A stretch of DNA of 10,248 bases from assembly GCA_005882905.1 (NCBI GenBank), contig VBBG01000092.1, forward strand, positions 1-10,248. The letters run 5' to 3'. Made by a program: the position numbers and the translations under genes. This document shows positions 1 through 5,189 of this stretch, one piece after another. Below the pieces are notes generated by a model. It was not told the DNA's origin and made no database searches. It worked only from the letters and a program-made list of their open reading frames with translations. Numbering within the stretch: the stretch's first letter is position 1; every line of letters begins with the position of its first letter. This DNA comes from Candidatus Bathyarchaeota archaeon (GTDB lineage Archaea > Thermoproteota > Bathyarchaeia > 40CM-2-53-6).

Positions 1-793
1 GTTTGGTTCTCCTCGGCCTCGTTTCAATAGGTGTCCTCGGAGGCAACGTTTGGAGCCTAGAGGCGGATCCTGTGATCTCTTTGACCATCTCAGCAAGCTG
101 TCGAACGGTCGTTTCTTGACCGGTCCCAACGTTGAACGTCTCGCCTACGGCTTTCTGACTGCTCACTGCCAAAGCCACGGCTTCGCAGTAGTTGCTGACA
201 TGGTAGAAGTTGTCAGCGTCTCTGCCACCATTGTATAACGGGATTGGTTCGTTGGCGAGACAGGCTTTGATGAATCGTGGAACAACCCTGGTCGGCTGGT
301 CATTGGGCCCGAATAGGTTCCAGCTTCGGAGAATGACGGTAGGCAGGCTCTTGTGCTGGTGGAAGCTCTTGACGAAATGTTCTGAGACGACCTTCGAGTA
401 GTCGTAGGGTGATCTCGGATCGTACGGGTCATCTTCCTTGACCGGAAGTCTTCTGGGCGGACCGTAGACGTTGTTGGAAGAGGCGTAGACGAAGCGTTGG
501 ACTTTCTTCTCTGCGGCCATGTTGAGGAGGTTCAGGGTGGCGAAGCAGTTTACTCTGTAGCAGGTGTACGGGTCAGCGAGAGACTTGGGAATATTGACTA
601 TTCCGGCCAGATGGATCATGGCTGAGAAGTCTCTTGCTCCTAGAGACTGGTTGACAAAGTCTGGGTCTGTGAGATCGCCGTTGATGTCCGATTTGTCAAT
701 GTCGGTTCGTAATATCTCAAGGTCTTTGGCCTGAAGATATGGTACTAGGTTGCTCCCGACAAAACCGTTTGCGCCAGTGACGAGGATTCGCAA
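1..793 (-). CDS. NAD-dependent sugar epimerase/dehydratase (extended SDR), C-terminus cut off
   Basis: Open from a TTG at 791-793 to the left edge (264 codons), so the C-terminus, probably about 50 residues, lies outside the window. The N-terminus MRILVTGANGFVGSNL has the Rossmann TGxxGxxG motif (residues 6-13). HLAG follows at 61-64, then the SSNNVYG strand end (105-111) and the catalytic YxxxK as Y130-D-Y-S-K134. LRSWNLFGP (155-163) and NVGTG (221-225) are also typical of extended short-chain dehydrogenases acting on nucleotide sugars (GalE/RfbB-like). Such cytosolic enzymes make UDP- or dTDP-sugars for surface glycans or protein glycosylation; the exact substrate cannot be read from the sequence. 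The TTG start is chosen because it sits exactly at the beginning of the first beta strand and no other start codon lies just upstream. A TATA-like box lies about 38 bp upstream. Family certain, specificity unknown. Confidence 0.9.
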   Translation of the reverse strand, partial: MRILVTGANGFVGSNLVPYLQAKDLEILRTDIDKSDINGDLTDPDFVNQSLGARDFSAMIHLAGIVNIPKSLADPYTCYRVNCFATLNLLNMAAEKKVQRFVYASSNNVYGPPRRLPVKEDDPYDPRSPYDYSKVVSEHFVKSFHQHKSLPTVILRSWNLFGPNDQPTRVVPRFIKACLANEPIPLYNGGRDADNFYHVSNYCEAVALAVSSQKAVGETFNVGTGQETTVRQLAEMVKEITGSASRLQTLPPRTPIETRPRRTK

Positions 794-826
794 AGTAACT
801 CTTGAACTCGCGCGAAAGATTGGCCG

Positions 827-835
827 AGTATTAGA
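827..835 (-). promoter_or_regulatory. Candidate TATA box for the epimerase gene
   Basis: On the minus strand this reads TCTAATACT, an AT-rich box centred about 38 bp upstream of the TTG start at 793. With the usual archaeal spacing, transcription would start near 806 and leave a leader of roughly 13 nt. It is only a moderate match to the archaeal TATA consensus. Confidence 0.35.
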
Positions 836-846
836 ATCATGACCCG

Positions 847-872
847 CTTAGCCGATTCACACACTGGCTAAG
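847..872. repeat. Perfect 7-bp inverted repeat in the divergent spacer
   Basis: CTTAGCC (847-853) and GGCTAAG (866-872) are exact reverse complements separated by 12 nt. The repeat lies upstream of the leftward epimerase promoter and upstream of the small zinc-knuckle gene on the other strand, so it could be a regulator binding site or an RNA hairpin. No T-run follows it, so a terminator is unlikely. Confidence 0.4.
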
Positions 873-934
873 ACACACACTCATTCATGTGACGAAGCAT
901 GGCGAAGGTAATGGAATTCGTGTGTGTACGCTAG

Positions 935-942
935 GCTTATCT
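935..942 (+). promoter_or_regulatory. Candidate TATA box for the small zinc-knuckle gene
   Basis: GCTTATCT, centred about 31 bp before the ATG at 970, would place the transcript start near 963 and give a leader of about 7 nt. This supports the ATG at 970 over the GTG at 889. The match to consensus is weak to moderate. Confidence 0.3.
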
Positions 943-969
943 TCTGGCAATGCCCGTATCCGAGCAGGC

Positions 970-1182
970 ATGAGTGAACTTGAACTCCTTCCCAGGAACA
1001 TGGTTGAATGCGCCTGGTGTAAGGACCCGAAGCCGGTAACTGAGACTACATGGTTCATGCCTGAACCTGGAGAAAAATCGGTGCGACTCTGCGGCTTCTG
1101 CTACGAGGAAGCTCGTAAGCAGGTGCGCCTGGTACGGTACGTGAGACGCCGGGGAGAGTTCCCGGTCGAAGCCGCATCCTGA
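970..1182 (+). CDS. Small protein with two CxxC zinc knuckles
   Basis: A 70-residue protein with C14-A-W-C17 and C41-G-F-C44, i.e. CxxC-x23-CxxC, the layout of a small zinc-ribbon or rubredoxin-like metal site. The C-terminal third is basic (EEARKQVRLVRYVRRR), which would suit nucleic-acid or protein binding. No enzyme motif is visible and I do not recognise a named family. The ATG at 970 is preferred because a TATA-like GCTTATCT at 935-942 sits about 30 bp upstream. An in-frame GTG at 889 would add 27 residues with no family-like features, and a later ATG at 1000 would still keep all four cysteines. The gene stands alone between the divergent epimerase and the downstream flavoprotein, which has its own promoter. 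Function unknown. Confidence 0.55.
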   Translation: MSELELLPRNMVECAWCKDPKPVTETTWFMPEPGEKSVRLCGFCYEEARKQVRLVRYVRRRGEFPVEAAS

Positions 1183-1308
1183 AACACACCCGTCCGATAC
1201 GATACAACTAGCGTCTAGAATGCGAAAACAGGTAGGATACCGTCTGAAATTGTAACACCGCATCTTCGAGGGCAACGTTCACTCCGGGACGTGCAGTCTG
1301 ATAGCAAA

Positions 1309-1315
1309 GTATAAT
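1309..1315 (+). promoter_or_regulatory. TATA box of the SQR-like flavoprotein gene
   Basis: GTATAAT, preceded by purine-rich CAAA, lies about 40 bp upstream of the ATG at 1352. Initiation about 25 bp downstream gives a leader of roughly 15 nt. It is one of the clearer TATA elements in the window and indicates that the gene is transcribed separately from the zinc-knuckle gene. Confidence 0.45.
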
Positions 1316-1351
1316 GCCTCGGGCTGAACCGCTCGCTCAACCCAGAGCAGT

Positions 1352-2488
1352 ATGACTTCCAACATCGTGGTTCTGGGTTGCGGGCTCGGCGGACTCAAGG
1401 TTTCCAGCCTAGTCTCGAAACAACTGGGCCGTTCCGGAACCGTCACGATAGTTGAGCCACGAGCAAAGATCCCGCTTCCTTCATCACTTCCCTGGCTTGC
1501 CTTCGGCTGGCGTGAGCCGAACAGGATTCAGAAGGATCTGAAAAGCCTCGCAAAAAGAAAGAACGTTCGGATGGTTGCCGAGAAGGTTGAAAAAATCAAT
1601 GTCACAGGACGCACCATAGATACTCAGTCACACGAGATCGTGTACGACAAGCTTGTCATTTCCCTAGGCGCCGATCTGGCCTTCGACGAGATACCTGGGC
1701 TGGACACGTACAGCCACACAATGTACTCGCTTGAGGGGGCTTTGAAGCTCCGGGACGCGATCAAGAACTTTCAAGGAGGCACGGTCGTCGTCGGAGTCTG
1801 TCGAACCCCATACAAGTGTCCTGCGGCACCCTACGAGCTATCGCTTCTAATGGAGGAAACCATGCGACGAGCCAGAAAGAGGGTTGACATTCAACTCTTC
1901 ACACCTGAGCCACACCCGGTCCCTGCGGCGGGAAGCGTCATTGCAAAACAGGTCGAGAGACTTGTCACCAGTCGCGGGATCAAGTACCTTCCGAAGACGA
2001 AGCTGGTAAAGGTCGAGCGCGATAGGGTAGCGTTCGACGACGGTTCCGCACTCAAGTACGATCTTTTCGTCGCAATCCCACCACACCGCCCACCCAGAGT
2101 GGTGGTGGAGGCTGGTCTAACTGGAGACTCGGGCTGGGTACCGGTCAATCCTCAGAACCTTGCGACTCGGTTCGATGATGTATACGCGATCGGCGATGTC
2201 ACGTCGATCGAGACGCCCCACGGTCACGCTCCATTCCTTCCCAAGGCCGGCGTCTTTGCTCAAGGCCAGGCAGGGGTCGTGGCCAATAATATTGCCGTAT
2301 CGCTTACGGGCAAGGGAGAGATGAGGCAATGGGACGGGATGGGCTCGTGCCACTTGCAAGTGTCCAAGTCGGAGAGCGCATTCCTCCGAGGGAGCTTCCT
2401 ATCGAATCCTCCCAGGCTAGAGTTTCACCCTCCAAGCCGGAAGTGGTACCTGGACAAGGTGAGACGCGAAAGAGACTGGCTGAGCTGA
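1352..2488 (+). CDS. FAD-dependent oxidoreductase, sulfide:quinone reductase / flavocytochrome c sulfide dehydrogenase-like
   Basis: 378 residues of the two-dinucleotide-binding-domain flavoprotein fold. The FAD motif is VLGCGLGG (7-14), with an acidic strand end at VEP (34-36). LVISLGAD (101-108) is the usual end of the first FAD segment, and DDVYAIGDV (275-283) is the second FAD contact. Cysteines are C10, C150, C156 and C333. C156 sits in KCPAAPYE, the signature cysteine region of SQR/FCSD proteins, and C333 in GSCHLQV matches the second redox cysteine. The third cysteine found near residue 130 in many SQRs is absent. The family oxidises sulfide or related sulfur compounds and passes electrons to quinone or cytochrome, usually at the inner face of the membrane. 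The C-terminal KWYLDKVRRERDWL corresponds to the usual membrane-proximal end. An NADH dehydrogenase-like role is possible. Its stop lies 17 bp from the convergent aminotransferase. Confidence 0.85.
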   Translation: MTSNIVVLGCGLGGLKVSSLVSKQLGRSGTVTIVEPRAKIPLPSSLPWLAFGWREPNRIQKDLKSLAKRKNVRMVAEKVEKINVTGRTIDTQSHEIVYDKLVISLGADLAFDEIPGLDTYSHTMYSLEGALKLRDAIKNFQGGTVVVGVCRTPYKCPAAPYELSLLMEETMRRARKRVDIQLFTPEPHPVPAAGSVIAKQVERLVTSRGIKYLPKTKLVKVERDRVAFDDGSALKYDLFVAIPPHRPPRVVVEAGLTGDSGWVPVNPQNLATRFDDVYAIGDVTSIETPHGHAPFLPKAGVFAQGQAGVVANNIAVSLTGKGEMRQWDGMGSCHLQVSKSESAFLRGSFLSNPPRLEFHPPSRKWYLDKVRRERDWLS

Positions 2489-2505
2489 CCGCAGGTCTGG
2501 ATGAT

Positions 2506-3663
2506 TCATCGGAATCTTGCCAGTCTAGCTGCCGCCTTCCGGATCGTTTCGGGTTTCTTCGAAAAGGAGAAGCGTAGGTTCAGCCTTCCCTTGGATGGGC
2601 GATGGTAGAAGCTGGACCCGGGAACAGCGCCAACCCCGACACGGGATATTAGATGCTTGGCGAGTTGTCTGTCGTCTCTGAAGCCGGTATGTCCGATATC
2701 AGTCCATATGTAGTACGCGCCCTCGGGACTGGTGCATGTGAATGAAGCCTCCTCCAACGCTTGCAGCAGTAGGCTCCTGCTTGTGCTGTAGAGTCGTCGG
2801 AGATTCTCGTAATACGACGTGGGTAGCTTCAGAGCTGTTATGCATGCCTCCTGTAACGGTGCGGGAGCGCATACGGTTAGAAAATCGTGGACCTTTCTGA
2901 CCGCAGCAGTCAGTTTCCTCGGAGCTATGATATAGCCGACCCGCCAGCCAGTCGCGCTGTAGGTTTTCGAGAACCCTGAAATGGTGATGGTACGGTTGGT
3001 CATTCCGTCGAGGCTGGCTATGCTGACATGCCTTCGACCGTCGTAGGTAATGTGCTCATAGATTTCGTCCGTGATCGCGAACGCATCATAGTCCTGACAG
3101 AAATCTCGTATTAGCTCTAGCTCACTCTTCGAGAAGACTCGGCCAGTGGGATTGTGAGGAGTGTTGATAATGATCGCCTTGGTCTTTCTGGAGAATGCTT
3201 CCTTGAGTTTTTCCTCGTCTATTTTGAATGAAGGTTCGTCTAGTTCGACGTATCGACATTTTGCGCCGGAGAGGATCGAGTCCGGACCATAGTTCTCGTA
3301 GAACGGTTCGGGAATCACAACCTCGTCGCCGCGATTCAGTAGAGCGAGGAGGGCGGCTATCATGCCTTCAGTTGTGCCGCATGTGACCGTGATGTTGTCT
3401 TCTGCGTTGCACGGGATATGGTTGTATGTTCGCATCTTCTGGGCGATGGCTTGTCTAAGGCGAATTGATCCGTGAGTTGTGGAGTATTGGTTGTAGCCTT
3501 GTCTGATGGCCTCGGCCGCGGCTATTCTCATCGCAACAGGAGGGTCGAAGTCGGGGAATCCCTGCGCCAGATTTATCGCCCCGTATGCTTGGCATAGTCG
3601 CGTCATCTGACGGATTACTGATTCTGTGAATGTCGCGACTCGCCGAGAGGCTTCCTTACTCAT
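2506..3663 (-). CDS. Class I/II pyridoxal-phosphate aminotransferase
   Basis: 385 residues from ATG at 3663, a full-length fold-type I aminotransferase. Numbering from that ATG, INLAQGFPDF is near residue 30, NPTG near 171-174 (Asn contacts the PLP ring), and TDEIYEH at 198-204 holds the Asp and Tyr that bind the cofactor. SGFSKTYSATGWRVGY contains the Schiff-base lysine (K233), and NLRFSFS carries the substrate carboxylate-binding Arg (R364). The AQGFPDF start resembles the aspartate, methionine and kynurenine/glutamine aminotransferase branch. These cytosolic enzymes move an amino group between an amino acid and a 2-oxo acid, but the true donor cannot be told from sequence alone. A TTG two codons upstream (3669) is an alternative start. 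The gene diverges from the DUF1428-like gene across about 100 bp. Confidence 0.93.
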   Translation of the reverse strand: MSKEASRRVATFTESVIRQMTRLCQAYGAINLAQGFPDFDPPVAMRIAAAEAIRQGYNQYSTTHGSIRLRQAIAQKMRTYNHIPCNAEDNITVTCGTTEGMIAALLALLNRGDEVVIPEPFYENYGPDSILSGAKCRYVELDEPSFKIDEEKLKEAFSRKTKAIIINTPHNPTGRVFSKSELELIRDFCQDYDAFAITDEIYEHITYDGRRHVSIASLDGMTNRTITISGFSKTYSATGWRVGYIIAPRKLTAAVRKVHDFLTVCAPAPLQEACITALKLPTSYYENLRRLYSTSRSLLLQALEEASFTCTSPEGAYYIWTDIGHTGFRDDRQLAKHLISRVGVGAVPGSSFYHRPSKGRLNLRFSFSKKPETIRKAAARLARFR

Positions 3664-3731
3664 GCCCAATGAAGAAGTTCGACGGCTAGTAAGGCTTCTT
3701 CTGGTTCGTCCGAGAAAAGGTGGGTGGGGTC

Positions 3732-3739
3732 TAAATAAA
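3732..3739 (+). promoter_or_regulatory. TATA box of the DUF1428-like gene
   Basis: TAAATAAA lies in an otherwise G-rich stretch, centred 31 bp upstream of the ATG at 3767, giving a nearly leaderless transcript. Its position supports the ATG at 3767 over a reading frame that opens at 3626 and would overlap the divergent aminotransferase start. Read on the other strand as TTTATTTA it lies about 70 bp from the aminotransferase ATG, so it might serve that gene only with a longer leader. Confidence 0.5.
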
Positions 3740-3766
3740 ACCGGTCACGCGAGATGGAGACCAGCC

Positions 3767-4132
3767 ATGGCCTACTGTTCCGTCTTCCTGTATCGCGTGC
3801 CAAGACGGAAGGCAGAGGCTTTCATCCACGCCCTCAGACCCATAATGAAGCTGTTCGAGGATGCTGGATGCCTATCGGACGAGCTCCTGCGTCCAAAGGA
3901 CGTGTCGGCAAAGTTTGGAGGAGTAAGTCTTCCAACGGCGATAGACTTGGCCGCTGATGAGGAGCTCTGGATTGAGATTGCCAAGTTCAAAGATGCCTCT
4001 CACATGAAGGAGGTTCACTCGCTGGTCGCGAAGAATCCTGACCTCGAACGGCTCCACTCCAGATTCGATCTCCTCATATCCGGAAAACATGTGTATCATG
4101 CCGAGTTCGAGTCTTTACAAGCACGCGCATAA
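3767..4132 (+). CDS. Small DUF1428-like protein with a dimeric alpha/beta-barrel pattern
   Basis: 121 residues from ATG 3767. The pattern of an N-terminal strand (MAYCSVFLYRVPRRK), a helix (EAFIHALRPIMKLFEDAG), a central strand (ELWIEIAKFKDASH), a helix rich in charged residues (MKEVHSLVAKNPDLERL) and an end strand (KHVYHAEFESL) is that of ferredoxin-like dimeric barrel proteins. It is closest in style to DUF1428, whose members also open with a hydrophobic strand plus VP and close with a GGFE-like strand. Members are small cytosolic proteins without an established reaction. No metal site or catalytic motif is evident. The frame stays open upstream to a GTG or ATG-like codon at 3626, but that would overlap the divergent aminotransferase start. 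The TATA box 31 bp before 3767 argues for the short form. The family call is from memory of the pattern and is moderate. Confidence 0.65.
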   Translation: MAYCSVFLYRVPRRKAEAFIHALRPIMKLFEDAGCLSDELLRPKDVSAKFGGVSLPTAIDLAADEELWIEIAKFKDASHMKEVHSLVAKNPDLERLHSRFDLLISGKHVYHAEFESLQARA

Positions 4133-4234
4133 GGTCCAAGCGAAGAGATGTTGATGCGAAACGAGTCGCGTATTTCTCGTCGGTTCGCGGCGTTAGTAAC
4201 ACTATTCTGAAAGTTCAGGCTACCGTGTTGCAGA
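4133..4234. other. Short spacer with no clear element
   Basis: About 100 bp between the DUF1428-like gene and the basic zinc-ribbon gene. I see no tRNA, terminator T-run or repeat. CACTATTC near 4200-4207 might be a weak TATA box for the next gene, about 30 bp before its GTG start. Confidence 0.3.
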
Positions 4235-4633
4235 GTGACGTATTTGCCAAGGACACGGAAGGCAGCCAGTTCATCTAGAAAGACAGCCGGAAGAGGTTCT
4301 TCCAAGAACACTAAGACTCGGAGAGCCAAGAGTCACGCTAAGAGGTCTACGGCGACTAGACGAGTAACCACACGGAAAGCCTCTGGTCACAGGACGGCGA
4401 ATGGTGTGACTTATGTTTTCGAGTGTACAAGACAGGGTTGTGGATATCGAATCGTACGCGAAGAAAATGCAGAGGTGGGGCAGCTGCGGTCTGACCTCAA
4501 ATGTCCAAAATGCCACAACAACGAATTCAAGTGTCTTGGAAAAGGCGATTTACCAGACACCTTAGAACTGGCTATTCCAGCGACGACCATTGACTTCGAC
4601 AGTATCAGGCCGGTAGACTTAGGGTCAAACTAG
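4235..4633 (+). CDS. Basic-tailed zinc-ribbon protein
   Basis: 132 residues from a GTG start; an in-frame stop lies 27 bp upstream. Residues 7-53 are a disordered, strongly basic stretch of Lys, Arg, Ser, Thr and Ala (for example RRAKSHAKRSTATRR), resembling histone H1 or bacterial Hc1-type tails. Residues 58-100 form a zinc ribbon: VFECTRQGCGYRIV gives C64-x4-C69, and LKCPKCHNNEF gives C90-x2-C93, with an extra C100. The end is acidic (DLPDTLELAIP...DFDSIRPVD). A ribbon with a basic tail suggests a nucleic-acid-binding protein, perhaps chromatin- or RNA-associated, but no specific family is recognised. TTG codons just downstream of the GTG could also start it and would leave all domains intact. 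It converges on the membrane-protein gene with an 11-bp gap. Confidence 0.75.
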   Translation: MTYLPRTRKAASSSRKTAGRGSSKNTKTRRAKSHAKRSTATRRVTTRKASGHRTANGVTYVFECTRQGCGYRIVREENAEVGQLRSDLKCPKCHNNEFKCLGKGDLPDTLELAIPATTIDFDSIRPVDLGSN

Positions 4634-4644
4634 ACTTACGAGTT

Positions 4645-5016
4645 TCAGCTTCTGAGCTTCTGCAGTTGTCTCATTCTCCGAGCGCGTCTCTTGGACATAC
4701 GATCAAGCTTCTTCAGCTCACGATCCGATGTTTCCAGTTTGGGTTGGCCCATTGAGTCCAGCTCATTCTGCCAAGGGCGGAGCATGTACTCGCCTACGAT
4801 TCCGCCTCCCATAGGGTTCGGGAATACGGTGGGATGCTTGCTCCATTTTCTGTAGTTTTTCGACTGGTTTTGGAAGAGGTAGAGAAACAGGCCGTCGAGG
4901 CCTACCGTGATCACCAGCAGCGAGAGCAAGTCGAGTCTATAGACTAGACTCACAACGACTGCTGCGAAGAAAGCGATCATCGTCGAGGCCATTATGTCGG
5001 AGGCTTTGAAGCCCAA
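4645..5016 (-). CDS. Small membrane protein with two transmembrane helices and a basic C-terminus
   Basis: 123 residues from TTG 5016. Two hydrophobic helices, about residues 9-26 (MASTMIAFFAAVVVSLVY) and 30-49 (LLSLLVITVGLDGLFLYLF), form a hairpin. A polar tail follows with a short proline/glycine segment (FPNPMGGGIVGEY, 65-77), and the last 25 residues are very rich in Lys and Arg (KKLDRMSKRRARRMRQLQK). By the positive-inside rule both termini should be cytoplasmic. No conserved catalytic residue or named family is visible. An ATG at residue 9 (4992) is an alternative start but would shorten the first helix. Upstream, CTTATACT on the minus strand (5052-5059) is a possible TATA box. Function unknown; the basic tail could contact nucleic acid or ribosomes, which is inference only. 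Confidence 0.7.
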   Translation of the reverse strand: MGFKASDIMASTMIAFFAAVVVSLVYRLDLLSLLVITVGLDGLFLYLFQNQSKNYRKWSKHPTVFPNPMGGGIVGEYMLRPWQNELDSMGQPKLETSDRELKKLDRMSKRRARRMRQLQKLRS

Positions 5017-5051
5017 AGCTCTCTATGTCTCAATCATAGTTCTATTTGTGG

Positions 5052-5059
5052 AGTATAAG
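5052..5059 (-). promoter_or_regulatory. Candidate TATA box for the membrane-protein gene
   Basis: On the minus strand this reads CTTATACT, centred about 39 bp upstream of the TTG at 5016, predicting a transcript start near 5030. A second AT-rich stretch, ACAAATAGAAC on the minus strand at 5039-5049, lies closer and would give an almost leaderless transcript; the sequence does not decide between them. Confidence 0.3.
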
Positions 5060-5084
5060 CTCGTCGCCCGTGCAGGGCGAGCTT
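5057..5084. repeat. 28-bp inverted repeat upstream of the Lon-like protease
   Basis: AAGCTCG (5057-5063) is the exact reverse complement of CGAGCTT (5078-5084). Inside it, CCC and GGG can also pair around a GTGCA loop, leaving a 3-nt TCG bulge. The element sits in the 173-bp divergent spacer between the membrane-protein and protease genes and abuts the candidate minus-strand TATA box. It may be an operator; no T-run follows, so it is not a typical terminator. Confidence 0.45.
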
Positions 5085-5157
5085 CAGGAATGACAAACTA
5101 TCCTCCTCTAACCTTCAAAAGTGGCGCGCGAAGACAAAAAGTCCTGGAAAAAGAAGA

Positions 5158-5165
5158 CTTAACAG
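5158..5165 (+). promoter_or_regulatory. Candidate TATA box for the Lon-like protease
   Basis: CTTAACAG, preceded by a purine-rich BRE-like AAGAAGA, is centred 28 bp upstream of the ATG at 5190. This spacing predicts a leaderless or nearly leaderless mRNA, consistent with the lack of a Shine-Dalgarno site before that ATG. The match to consensus is weak. Confidence 0.3.
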
Positions 5166-5189
5166 AATCCTCGCTGTCTCCGGCGACCA

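Noticed and set aside
1183..1351. Search for a tRNA or small RNA in the 169-bp spacer before the flavoprotein
   Set aside because: No cloverleaf arms or T-loop signature were found; only the TATA box near 1309 is supported.
3626..3766. 47-codon N-terminal extension of the DUF1428-like gene
   Set aside because: It would overlap the divergent aminotransferase start and run through a TATA box; the family-like sequence begins at the ATG at 3767.
4146..4212. Possible C/D-box small RNA in the 4133-4234 spacer
   Set aside because: TTGATGC and CTGA resemble boxes C and D only loosely, and no convincing internal boxes are present.
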